Positions 42,339 through 50,529 of a DNA stretch of 53,057 nt are shown piece after piece (position 1 is the first letter of the stretch; each line of letters begins with the position of its first letter). Source of the stretch: Sphaerimonospora mesophila NBRC 14179 = JCM 3151 (GTDB lineage Bacteria; Actinomycetota; Actinomycetes; Streptosporangiales; Streptosporangiaceae). Where the stretch lies: positions 1-53,057 of the forward strand of contig BCRI01000042.1 in NCBI GenBank assembly GCA_001552515.1, given 5' to 3'. The position numbers were made by a program, and so were the translations under genes. The notes under the pieces are model-generated. The model was not told the origin of the DNA, ran no database searches, and was given only the letters and a program-made list of their open reading frames with translations.

Positions 42339-43181
42339 TCACTTGACGGCGCCGACCGTGATGCCCCGGGTCAGCGTGCGCTGGAAGATCAGGAAGAAGG
42401 CGACGGCCGGCACGATGCCCAGCAGCGCCGACGCGCTGGACATGGTGGCGTCCATCATCTTGTCCCCCTGCAGCACGCCGAGGGCGACCGGCACGGTCTG
42501 GTTGTCGTTGGAGATCAGGAAGATCAGCGGCAGGAAGAATTCGTTCCAGGTCCAGATGAAGAAGAAGATGACGAGCACGGACAGGGTCGGGCGACTGATC
42601 GGCACGACGATCCGCCACAGCGTCCGCCACCTGCCGGCGCCGTCCAGCGCCGCGGCCTCCAGGATCTCCCGGGGGAACTGCCCGAGGACGGCCGACAGGA
42701 GATAGGTGCCGAAGGCCGCCTGGATCACCGTGAAGATCACGATCACGGCGAGCGTGGAATCGTACAGCCCGGCCTGCTTGGCCAGGTAGTACAGCGGATA
42801 CACCAGGGCCTCCTGCGGCAGCGTGTTGGCCACCAGGAAGAACACGAGGATCCACAGCCTGCCCCTGACGCGGCCGATCCCGATCGCGTAGGCGTTCAGC
42901 ACGGACAGCACGACGGCGGCCAGCGCGACCGTGCCGCTGATCAGGAAGCTGTTCCAGAGCTTGCGGCCGAAGTCCACCCGCTGCCAGAACTCGACGATCC
43001 CGTCGAGATAGACGCCCTGCGGCAGGCTCAGCGGGCCGCCGGAGGAATACTCGGCCGGCGACTTGATCGCGTTCAACGTGACGATCACGAAGGGGAACAG
43101 CATCACGACCGCGAGCACGACCAGCGCGGCGAGCACGGCCCATCTTCCGGGAGGCCCGCCCGGAGCGCGGAGGGTTCTCAA
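42339..43181 (-). CDS. Carbohydrate ABC transporter permease
   Basis: A 280-residue MalG-like permease with six membrane segments. The EAA loop is LEAAALDGAGRWRTLWRIVVPISRP and the C-terminus is RTLTRGITVGAVK. It starts at TTG, overlapping the stop of the preceding permease as TTGA (43178-43181), with AGGAG eight bases upstream. It forms the channel with the permease at 43178-44050. No ATPase is in the operon. Confidence 0.87.
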   Translation of the reverse strand: MRTLRAPGGPPGRWAVLAALVVLAVVMLFPFVIVTLNAIKSPAEYSSGGPLSLPQGVYLDGIVEFWQRVDFGRKLWNSFLISGTVALAAVVLSVLNAYAIGIGRVRGRLWILVFFLVANTLPQEALVYPLYYLAKQAGLYDSTLAVIVIFTVIQAAFGTYLLSAVLGQFPREILEAAALDGAGRWRTLWRIVVPISRPTLSVLVIFFFIWTWNEFFLPLIFLISNDNQTVPVALGVLQGDKMMDATMSSASALLGIVPAVAFFLIFQRTLTRGITVGAVK

Positions 43182-44050
43182 GAGTCACGCTCCTGAAGGC
43201 GGAGGAAGAGGAAGGTGACCACGACGATGATCAGTGCGAGCACGGTCGCGATGGCCGAGCCGTACCCGACGTCGGCCTTCTGGAAGAAGTTCAGGTAGGA
43301 GAAGTACGACGGCACCATCGTGGCCGAGCCCGGCCCTCCCCTGGTCAGCACGAAAATCGGGCCGAACACCTTCAGTGCGGCGATCGTGCAGGTCAGCAAC
43401 ACGACGAAGATCTCCGGCCGGATCTGCGGGATCGTGATGTGCCAGAACCTGCGCCACCACGACGCCCCGTCGATCTCCGCTGCCTCGTGCAGCGCGGGAT
43501 CGGCCCGCTGCAACCCGGCCATGAAGATGACGACCGGATAGCCGAGCTGGAACCACACCATGACCGCCATGACCGTGGCCAGCGCGATGTCGGAGTCGCC
43601 CAGCCAGTTGACCTTCAGCCCGAAGATCTGGTTCACCGCGCCGTACGACGGGTGCAGCATCCAGCCCCACACCACGCCGGCCACGGCGACCGGCAGTACC
43701 TGCGGCAGGTAGTACGCCGCGCGCAGCGCGGACGCCGTACGCGTCCCGAACCGCCTGCCGATGTAGTCGAACAGCGCGGCGGCGAGCACGAGCCCGATGA
43801 TCGTGGGCACCACGGCCATCGCGACGATCAGGCCGACGTTGTGCTGGAACGACGCCCAGAACCGCTCGTCCCGCAGGAGCTTCGCGTAGTTGCCGAGGCC
43901 GACCCAGGTGGGGGTGCCGACCCCCGACCAGCGGGTGAAGCTGGTCGTGACGTTCATCGCGAACGGCACCACGATCACCACGAGGAACAGCACCAGGCTC
44001 GGGATCAGGTAGACCCAGTAGCCGCCGCCCCGCCTCGCCGGGCGTGCCAT
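43178..44050 (-). CDS. Sugar ABC transporter permease
   Basis: A 290-residue MalF-like permease. The N-terminus MARPARRGGGYWVYLIPSLVL leads into six membrane segments, and the EAA loop is HEAAEIDGASWWRRFWHITIPQIRP. The ATG (44048-44050) follows the binding protein stop by two bases, with a ribosome site inside that gene. The much longer open frame running over the binding protein gene is a shadow. Confidence 0.87.
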   Translation of the reverse strand: MARPARRGGGYWVYLIPSLVLFLVVIVVPFAMNVTTSFTRWSGVGTPTWVGLGNYAKLLRDERFWASFQHNVGLIVAMAVVPTIIGLVLAAALFDYIGRRFGTRTASALRAAYYLPQVLPVAVAGVVWGWMLHPSYGAVNQIFGLKVNWLGDSDIALATVMAVMVWFQLGYPVVIFMAGLQRADPALHEAAEIDGASWWRRFWHITIPQIRPEIFVVLLTCTIAALKVFGPIFVLTRGGPGSATMVPSYFSYLNFFQKADVGYGSAIATVLALIIVVVTFLFLRLQERDS

Positions 44051-44052
44051 GA

Positions 44053-45372
44053 TCAGTTCCCGATGTCGGCGAGGTTGTCTTCGTACGGCTGGGCGATCTC
44101 GTCCAGCACCGCTTCCGGCTTCTTGCCGCCGTTGATGAGCTCCTGCAGCCCGGCGACGAGCACGTCGTAGTAGCCGGGCGCCGGCCAGTCGGGATAGAAG
44201 GCCAGACCGTCCCGCGAGGAGAGCTCGTTGAAGTTCTCGATCAACTCCTTGCTCTTCTCGTCGGTGATCGCCGACGGGTCGGCCGCGACCGGGATGCCGC
44301 CCGAGTTGCCGAGCAGGTTCTGGATCTCCTTCTTCATCGTGATGTCGATGAAGTCGTAGGCCAGGTCCTTGTTCTCGGCCTTCTCCGGGACCACCCAGAG
44401 GTTGCCGCTGGAGCCGGGCGCGAGGTTGCCGGGCCACAGGAACGAGCCCCACTCGAAGTCCTTGATCTCGGACTGGAGCCGGCCGTACCACCAGCTTCCC
44501 GACACCATCATCGGGAACTTGCCGGAGATGAACGCCACGCCCATGTCCTCGGCCTTCATGCCCGCCGAGTCCTTGCCGATGTAGCCCTTGCCCACCCAGT
44601 CGGCGAACGTCCGCGCGGCGTAGGTGAGCTGCGGCCCGTGGAAGTCGACCTTGCCCTGGTAGAGCTGGAAGGAGTTCACCCAGGCGCGGTCGGCCTGGTT
44701 CAACGCGAGCAGGTAGAAGAGTTGCTGCGCCGGATATTCGGCGCCCGCCATCGCGATCGGCGTCGTCCCCGCCTTGGCGAACGCGTCGAGCACGGCGGTG
44801 AGCTCGTCGAACGTGGTCGGGACCTCGACGCCCTGCTTCTCGAACAGGTCCTTGTTGTAGTAGACCATCACGTACTCGCCGTAGTTCGGCACACCGAACC
44901 ACCTGCCCGAGCCCATGATGCCGCGATCGTCGTATCTGGCCGTGGTCTGCAGGGACGGGCTGAGCAGCTTGTCCCAGCCGCGCTTGGCGGCCTCGTCGGA
45001 CAGGTCGGTGAGCAGGCCCTGCTTGGACAGCAGACCGGCGGTCGCGTTGCCCTTGTTGTACTCCATCAGGTCGGGCGCCTCGTCGGAGTTGAGCACCATG
45101 CCCGCCGTCTTCTGGATCTGCTCGAAGCCCTTCTCCTCGAACTTCACCTGCACGCCGGGGTGACTCGCCTCGAACTGCTTGACGGCCTCCGCCCAGGCCT
45201 TGCCCATCGCACTGTCGGCGCCCTCGTAGTGCCACAGCGTCAGGGTCCTGGCCTGGCCGGATGAGCCGTCGCCGGAACCGTCACCGGAACCGGACCGTCC
45301 GCCACCGCACGCGGCGAGTGCCAGCGCGGCAGCGGCGAGCACCGCCACCGCCGTGCTCCTGCCCATCTTCAT
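44053..45372 (-). CDS. Sugar ABC transporter substrate-binding lipoprotein
   Basis: A 439-residue family 1 solute-binding protein. The signal peptide ends in the lipobox LAAC with Cys22, followed by a Gly/Ser-rich linker and TLTLWHYEGADSAMGKAW. The core has typical MVYYNKDLFEKQGVEVPTTFDEL and PMMVSGSWWYGRL segments. It is anchored to the outer face of the membrane and delivers an oligosaccharide to the two permeases that follow. It lies 24 bases after the GH31 gene in the same operon, which suggests that the ligand contains alpha-xylosyl units. Confidence 0.9.
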   Translation of the reverse strand: MKMGRSTAVAVLAAAALALAACGGGRSGSGDGSGDGSSGQARTLTLWHYEGADSAMGKAWAEAVKQFEASHPGVQVKFEEKGFEQIQKTAGMVLNSDEAPDLMEYNKGNATAGLLSKQGLLTDLSDEAAKRGWDKLLSPSLQTTARYDDRGIMGSGRWFGVPNYGEYVMVYYNKDLFEKQGVEVPTTFDELTAVLDAFAKAGTTPIAMAGAEYPAQQLFYLLALNQADRAWVNSFQLYQGKVDFHGPQLTYAARTFADWVGKGYIGKDSAGMKAEDMGVAFISGKFPMMVSGSWWYGRLQSEIKDFEWGSFLWPGNLAPGSSGNLWVVPEKAENKDLAYDFIDITMKKEIQNLLGNSGGIPVAADPSAITDEKSKELIENFNELSSRDGLAFYPDWPAPGYYDVLVAGLQELINGGKKPEAVLDEIAQPYEDNLADIGN

Positions 45373-45396
45373 GGTCTTCTCCCGGGGGGTTTCGTA

Positions 45397-47679
45397 TTAC
45401 TCGATGACGACCGGGATCCCGGGGCCGGCGAACTCGACGCCGGCGATCCGCTTGGGGCCGTCGGCGCCGACGACCAGCCGGTCGCCGTCCCTGACCGCGG
45501 TGACGATCGTGTCGCCGTCCAGGTCGCGGATCGTCGTACGGCTCTCGCGCTCGGGCACGCCGTACACGACGAGCGTGATCAGCGGGTCCTCGGTCACCGT
45601 GTCCCCCGGCTCGGTCACCGGGATCAGCGCGCCGTGCCGTACGAACAGGGGGATCTGGTCGAGCGGCGGCGAGACCGTCACATAACGGCCGCCGTCGGTC
45701 GGCTCACCGGTCCAGTAGTCCACCCACACCCCCGAGGGCAGGTAGACCTTCCTGGTTCCGTCGGCCGAGATCATGGGGGCGACGAGCAGGTCGGTCCCGA
45801 GCAGATACTCCAGGTCCGCCTGCCAGGCCACCGGGTCGTCCGGATGGTCCACGCACAACGCCCGCATCATCGGGGCGCCGGTCTCGGCCGCGGTGACCGC
45901 CGCCGAATAGATGTACGGCATCAGCCGATAGCGCAGCCGGATCGCCTCGACCGCGCCCATCTCCGCGTGCGGCGGGAACTCCCACGGCTCCCGGCTGGTG
46001 GTGCCGTGGAACCGGACGAGCGGGGACAGCGCGCCGAACTGCGACCAGCGGATGTAGAGGTCCGGCGTCGGCGTGCCGGTGAAGCCGCCCGCGTCGTGGC
46101 TCCAGAACGGGACGCCCGACAGCCCGTGCGACAGGCCGCCGCGGATCGTGCTGCCCATCGCGGGATAGACGGCGTCCACGTCGCCGCTCCACTGGGCGGG
46201 ATGCCGCTGACCACCCAGATAGGACGAACGCGCCCAGACCATCCCGTGTCCGGCGACCTCCCGCGTGGCCTCCGCGACCGTGTCGTTGAAGAGCAGCGTG
46301 TAGACGTTGTGCAGGTCGGTGCCCGACATGCCGTTGAACGCCACGGCGTCGGCGGGCACCCCCTCGGCGAAGTCGGTCTTGAACACCGCGACGCCCTCGC
46401 GCAGGCGATCGAGCAGCAATCCCCGGAACCACTCGACGGCGGCGGGATTGGTGAAGTCGACGATGCCGGAGGGCGCGTGCGAGCCGTGCCAGACGTCCGC
46501 GACGTACGGCTCGCCGTCCTGCCGTCTCAGGAAGAAGCCCTGCCGCGCCGCGTCGGCGAAGGCCGGGCTGAGATGCGAGACGTACGGATTGATCCACAGA
46601 CAGACCCGGAATCCCTGTTCGCGCAGCACGGCCAGCATGCCCGCCGGGTCGGGGAACGCCTCGGGGTCCCAGCTCAGGTCGGACCAGTGCCCGTCGGCCT
46701 GCCAGTAGCAGTCGAGATGGAGCACGTCACAGGGGATGCCCCGCTCCCTGATCTTCCTGGCACGCTCCAGCACGCGTTCCTGGCTGTCGCGGAAGAAACC
46801 CGAGGAGATCCACGTGCCGAACGCCCACTTCGGCGGCAGCACCGGCTTGCCGGTGAGGGCGCAGAACCTGCTCAGCACCTCGGCCGGGGCCGGCCCGGCG
46901 ATCACGTAGTAGTCGATCAGGTCGTCCGGGACCACGATCTGCACGGCGCTGTGGGTCGACTGGCACATGTCGAACTCCACCGGTGCGCCGCTGTCGACGA
47001 GGATGCCGTATCCCCGGTTCGACAGGTAGAAGGGCACGTTCTTGTACGCCCGCTGCGACTCGGCGCCGAACGCGTCGAAGTTCCACATCAGCGGCCGCTG
47101 ACCGCGCTTGTCCAGCGGCGTGAACGACTCCCCGAACCCGCCGAACGCCTCGTCGGCCGGGGCGACGAACGTGTCATGGTACGCCACCGGAACGCCGTCG
47201 GCCGTCGACCGGCCGAACGGCAGCGTGCGCACCCGGCCGCTGATGTCGGGGCGGGCCGGGGCCTGCTCCACCAGCGTCCGTCCGGCCCGGTCGGTGAACC
47301 TCAGGTTCCACGGATCGAGCCGCACCTCGGCACGCAGCGACCCGGCATCGATCACCACCCGGCTGTGTCCGGCCTCCACGGACGCACCGCCGTACCGGCC
47401 GGGGGTGACAAGCGTGATCGCCCGAGCGGAACGGGTGCGCGCGTCGGGATCCTGGCCGAGCCGTACCCTGATCACGCCCTCGCCGGCGACCGTCAACTGG
47501 ACGATGAGCGTCTCGTCGGCCGAGGTGTCGCCCTTGAGCGTCACCCCCTGCCCGTCGGAGGCCACCACCTCCGCTCGGGTCAGCGCCGACAGCCCCTCCT
47601 CGCCGCGCTCTCGCACGGGAAGCTCGGGAGGGTCCGCCACGAAGTACTCGCGCGCGATCAGAGGGGGACGGTACGGCAT
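45397..47679 (-). CDS. yicI: GH31 alpha-xylosidase (YicI-like)
   Basis: A 760-residue cytoplasmic GH31 enzyme. The nucleophile Asp436 is in VFKTDFAEGVP, the KTDF form seen in alpha-xylosidases such as E. coli YicI. Acid/base Asp500 is in QWSGD, preceded by WARSSYLGGQRHP. It has the N-terminal beta-sandwich, a (beta/alpha)8 barrel and C-terminal beta domains, and the length matches YicI. It releases alpha-1,6-linked xylose, for example isoprimeverose units of xyloglucan oligosaccharides. It is the first gene of the operon with binding protein, two permeases and secreted GH3. ATG with GGAG eight bases upstream. Confidence 0.88.
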   Translation of the reverse strand: MPYRPPLIAREYFVADPPELPVRERGEEGLSALTRAEVVASDGQGVTLKGDTSADETLIVQLTVAGEGVIRVRLGQDPDARTRSARAITLVTPGRYGGASVEAGHSRVVIDAGSLRAEVRLDPWNLRFTDRAGRTLVEQAPARPDISGRVRTLPFGRSTADGVPVAYHDTFVAPADEAFGGFGESFTPLDKRGQRPLMWNFDAFGAESQRAYKNVPFYLSNRGYGILVDSGAPVEFDMCQSTHSAVQIVVPDDLIDYYVIAGPAPAEVLSRFCALTGKPVLPPKWAFGTWISSGFFRDSQERVLERARKIRERGIPCDVLHLDCYWQADGHWSDLSWDPEAFPDPAGMLAVLREQGFRVCLWINPYVSHLSPAFADAARQGFFLRRQDGEPYVADVWHGSHAPSGIVDFTNPAAVEWFRGLLLDRLREGVAVFKTDFAEGVPADAVAFNGMSGTDLHNVYTLLFNDTVAEATREVAGHGMVWARSSYLGGQRHPAQWSGDVDAVYPAMGSTIRGGLSHGLSGVPFWSHDAGGFTGTPTPDLYIRWSQFGALSPLVRFHGTTSREPWEFPPHAEMGAVEAIRLRYRLMPYIYSAAVTAAETGAPMMRALCVDHPDDPVAWQADLEYLLGTDLLVAPMISADGTRKVYLPSGVWVDYWTGEPTDGGRYVTVSPPLDQIPLFVRHGALIPVTEPGDTVTEDPLITLVVYGVPERESRTTIRDLDGDTIVTAVRDGDRLVVGADGPKRIAGVEFAGPGIPVVIE

Positions 47680-47712
47680 CGGGAGACTCCATCCGGCTCT
47701 AGAGGTATGGAA

Positions 47713-47743
47713 TTAGTTTGCCGAGTATCCCAACAAAGGTCAA
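47713..47743 (-). promoter_or_regulatory. Promoter of the GH31 operon with a possible ROK half-site
   Basis: On the minus strand TTGACC (47738-47743), a 17-base spacer and CAAACT (47715-47720). The -10 merges into CAAACTAA (47713-47720), identical to the half-site logic of the other two ROK-linked promoters. The opposite half (TTTGTTGGG) is present but spaced about four bases wider, so regulator binding is uncertain. Confidence 0.5.
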
Positions 47744-47887
47744 CGGTTCCGAAGATCGATGGAAGGTTCCGCAAAACTCCACCATGAGGCAATTTGGGGC
47801 GATATATTCCCGTTTGTACCTTATTCAGGTAATGTGGCGGCAATATCCCCGACACCCCTGGCATGCCCCGGCGCAACTGGAGGTCGC

Positions 47888-48106
47888 ATGGACCGGTTCG
47901 TGCACGTGATCCCACTGGATGACGTGATCAGCCACGAGGGTACGCCGCACTGCGTCTGCGGTCCCGGCGGCGAGCCGGTCACCGCCACCGATCTCGACGA
48001 GTCCGACGGCCTGGGCCCGGGGTGGTCCACCCCGGCCATCGGGGTGATCTACCGCCACTACGCGCTCACGCCCTGCCGTCAGTGGGAGGCGGTCCCCGAG
48101 GCCTGA
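47888..48106 (+). CDS. Small conserved hypothetical protein
   Basis: A 72-residue soluble protein starting MDRFVHVIPLDDVISHEGTPHCVCGP. Short actinobacterial proteins with this VIPL-D, then CxCGP pattern are common and also occur in actinophages; this is from memory and their role is unknown. The ATG at 47888 has GGAGGT four to five bases upstream; the longer frame from 47759 is not supported. It is divergent from the GH31 operon. Confidence 0.65.
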   Translation: MDRFVHVIPLDDVISHEGTPHCVCGPGGEPVTATDLDESDGLGPGWSTPAIGVIYRHYALTPCRQWEAVPEA

Positions 48107-48124
48107 TGGGAGCCATCGGGTCGG

Positions 48125-48184
48125 TCTGATCAGACAGAATCTGATCAGACCGACTCTGATCAGACAGACTCTGATCAGGCGGAC
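48125..48184. repeat. 15-bp tandem repeat, 4 copies, with TGATCA cores
   Basis: Units TCTGATCAGACAGAA, TCTGATCAGACCGAC, TCTGATCAGACAGAC and TCTGATCAGGCGGAC run head to tail. Each contains the palindrome TCTGATCAGA or a close variant. It lies 19 bases after the small protein stop and could form hairpins or act as a terminator region. Confidence 0.85.
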
Positions 48185-48261
48185 TCGGTGCCTGGTGGCC
48201 GCCGGCGTGTGAAGCGCTCTCGTGGCCGGGGCCGCCGACCGGGTTCCCTCCGGCGCGCCGC

Positions 48262-48306
48262 ACTCCCTCCGGCCACACTCCCTCCGGCCACACTCCCTCC
48301 GGTCGC
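48262..48306. repeat. 15-bp tandem repeat, 3 copies, upstream of the GH42 gene
   Basis: Two identical units ACTCCCTCCGGCCAC followed by ACTCCCTCCGGTCGC; flanking CCCTCCGG copies suggest decayed units. It lies about 20 bases before the GH42 promoter. Confidence 0.8.
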
Positions 48307-48328
48307 GATCCCTGGGATGTGATCCCCG

Positions 48329-48357
48329 TTGACTCGGCGATCCGGTCCACTTAGTTT
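48329..48357 (+). promoter_or_regulatory. Promoter of the GH42 beta-galactosidase gene
   Basis: TTGACT (48329-48334), a 17-base spacer and TAGTTT (48352-48357). The layout is the same as for the sugar ABC promoter at 29370, with the -10 inside the ROK operator. Confidence 0.68.
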
Positions 48358-48371
48358 GGCCCCCAGACTAA
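48351..48371. promoter_or_regulatory. ROK operator upstream of the GH42 gene
   Basis: TTAGTTTGG, three bases (CCC), CCAGACTAA: one mismatch in nine base pairs. It is 18/21 identical to the site at 29396-29416, which flanks the ROK regulator gene. Confidence 0.75.
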
Positions 48372-48403
48372 TTGCGGTGCGGCCGGGACGATGGGAGCGC
48401 GGG

Positions 48404-50401
48404 ATGCGGTGGCCCAGGGGTGTCGAGGGGCTCTGCTACGGCGGGGACTACAACCCGGAGCAGTGGCCGGAGGACGTCTGGAAAGAGGACGTCGCGCTGA
48501 TGCGGCGGGCCGGCGTCAACCTGGTGACCGTCGGGGTGTTCTCCTGGTCGAGGATCGAGCCGGAGGAAGGCCGCCACGACTTCGGCTGGCTGGACCGCGT
48601 CCTCGACCTGCTCGAAGCGAACGGCGTCAAGGCGAACCTGGCCACCCCCACGGCCTCCCCTCCCCCCTGGTTCGGCCTGGCGCATCCGGACGCGCTCAAT
48701 GTGACGGCGGAGGGTGTCCGGCTGACCCACGGCAGCAGAGACACCTACTGCGTCAGCGCCCCGCCGTACCAAGAGGCCTCCCGGCGGATCGCCGCCACGC
48801 TCGCCGAGCGCTACCGCGACCATCCCGCCCTGGCGATGTGGCATGTGCACAACGAGTACGGCACCGCCTGCCACTGTGACCACGCCGCCCACGCGTTCCG
48901 GGCCTGGCTGCGGGAGAAGTACGGCACGCTCGACGCGCTGGGCGACGCCTGGACGACCTCGTTCTGGAGCCAGCGCTACTCGGCCTGGGAGCAGATCACG
49001 CCGCCCCGGGCCACGCAGTACCTGCCGAATCCCACCCACGTCCTCGACTTCCGGCGGTTCGTGTCCGACGAGATGCTGGCGCACTTCCGGCGGCAGCGCG
49101 ACGTGCTGCGCGAACTGACCCCGGACGTGCCGATCACGACGAACTTCGTCTTCGGCGGATGGGTCCCGGTGGACCACTGGAAGTGGGCGCGCGAGGTGGA
49201 CCTGGTCGCGATCGACGACTACCCGGCGGAGCCGGGCCTGGCCGCGGCCGAGCACACCGCGTTCGCCGCCGACCTCGCCCGCTCCTGGGCGGGCGGCGCC
49301 CCCTGGCTGCTGATGGAGCAGGCCCCGGGGGTGATCTACACGAACGGGCGGATGACGGCCAAGGAACCGGGCGAGACGGCCCGGCACAGCCTGTCCCACA
49401 TCGCCCGGGGCTCCAGGGGCGTGATGTTCTTCCAGTGGCGGGCCTCACGCGGCGGCGCCGAGCTGTGGCATGCCGGGATGGTCCCCCACGCCGGACCCGA
49501 CTCCCGGATCTTCCGTGAGATCGCCGAGCTGGGCGAGGTGCTGGACCGGCTCGGCGGCACGGGGGTCTCCGGCGCCGTCGAGGCCGACGTCGCCGTGCTC
49601 TGGGACTACGACGCCTGGTGGGCCCTCCAGGCACGCGGCCTGCCGTCCGCCGAACTCGACTACCTCGACGCGGTACGGCAGGCACACCGGGTGGCGTGGC
49701 TCGGGGGCCTGACCGTCGACTTCGCCCACCCCTCGCACGATCTCTCCCGCTATCGGGCCGTACTCGTCCCGAGCCTCTACCTCGTCTCCGACGCCGCCGC
49801 CGCGAACCTGCGCGGCTTCGTCGAGCGGGGCGGCACGGTCGTCGTCTCGTTCTTCAGCGGTGTCGCCGACGAGCACGCGCGGGTGCGGCTCGGCGGTCAT
49901 CCGGCCGCCTTCCGCGACTTCCTCGGCATCCGGGTCGAGGAGTTCCTCCCGCTGGCGGAAGCCGTACGGCTGTCCGACGGGCGGCACGCCACGATCTGGA
50001 GCGAGCACGTCCATCTGGAGGGAGCCGAGGCGGTCGCCGCCTACCCGGACGGCCGTCCGGCCATCACCCGCAACTCCTTCGGCGCCGGCAGCGCATGGTA
50101 CGTCTCGACCCGGCTCGGCGACGAAGGCTACGCCCGGGTGCTGGCGGACGCCCAAGTGCTGACGGAGAGACGAGTGCTGACCGCGGGGAGTCGGCGGCCC
50201 TCCGCCTCCGGCCGACCCGCCCCCGCCGTTGCGCCCGGGGTGGAGATCGTCCGGCGCGACTCGGGGATGCTGTTCGCCATCAACCACACCTCCGAACGCC
50301 ACCTCGTCCCGATCCAGGGGGTCGATCTCCTCACCGGTGCCCGCCTGGACGGCGTCGACCTGCCGCCCGGAGGCTTCGCCGTGCTCCGAGAGGACCGGTG
50401 A
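48404..50401 (+). CDS. GH42 beta-galactosidase
   Basis: A 665-residue cytoplasmic family 42 enzyme. Acid/base Glu151 is in WHVHNEYG, nucleophile Glu305 in LLMEQAPG. The zinc-cluster cysteines typical of the family are seen around CHCDH (156, 158). Domains: TIM barrel (about 1-390), trimerisation domain (about 391-590), and a C-terminal beta domain. It removes terminal beta-galactose, which fits xyloglucan side chains or galactosides. The ATG at 48404 has GGGAG seven bases upstream; the open frame back to 48329 crosses the promoter and is excluded. It has its own ROK-controlled promoter. Confidence 0.92.
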   Translation: MRWPRGVEGLCYGGDYNPEQWPEDVWKEDVALMRRAGVNLVTVGVFSWSRIEPEEGRHDFGWLDRVLDLLEANGVKANLATPTASPPPWFGLAHPDALNVTAEGVRLTHGSRDTYCVSAPPYQEASRRIAATLAERYRDHPALAMWHVHNEYGTACHCDHAAHAFRAWLREKYGTLDALGDAWTTSFWSQRYSAWEQITPPRATQYLPNPTHVLDFRRFVSDEMLAHFRRQRDVLRELTPDVPITTNFVFGGWVPVDHWKWAREVDLVAIDDYPAEPGLAAAEHTAFAADLARSWAGGAPWLLMEQAPGVIYTNGRMTAKEPGETARHSLSHIARGSRGVMFFQWRASRGGAELWHAGMVPHAGPDSRIFREIAELGEVLDRLGGTGVSGAVEADVAVLWDYDAWWALQARGLPSAELDYLDAVRQAHRVAWLGGLTVDFAHPSHDLSRYRAVLVPSLYLVSDAAAANLRGFVERGGTVVVSFFSGVADEHARVRLGGHPAAFRDFLGIRVEEFLPLAEAVRLSDGRHATIWSEHVHLEGAEAVAAYPDGRPAITRNSFGAGSAWYVSTRLGDEGYARVLADAQVLTERRVLTAGSRRPSASGRPAPAVAPGVEIVRRDSGMLFAINHTSERHLVPIQGVDLLTGARLDGVDLPPGGFAVLREDR

Positions 50402-50494
50402 CAGAGGACCGGTGATCGGAGCCGGGACGAGGGACGGGACCGGAGCCGGGACGGGGCGGGTCACGCGAGATTTCACATCGGGGATCACCCGGCT

Positions 50495-50521
50495 TGTCAC
50501 ACACTGGACGGGTGTCTCGTC
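50495..50521 (+). promoter_or_regulatory. ECF41-type autoregulatory promoter
   Basis: TGTCACA (50495-50501), a 16-base spacer and CGTC (50518-50521). This is the published ECF41 target consensus. The transcription start would fall at about 50527-50530, on or just before the GTG start codon. Confidence 0.8.
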
Positions 50522-50529
50522 CTCAAGAT

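Noticed and set aside
48125-48306. CRISPR array
   Set aside because: The 15-bp units are directly adjacent with no spacers, and no cas genes are near.
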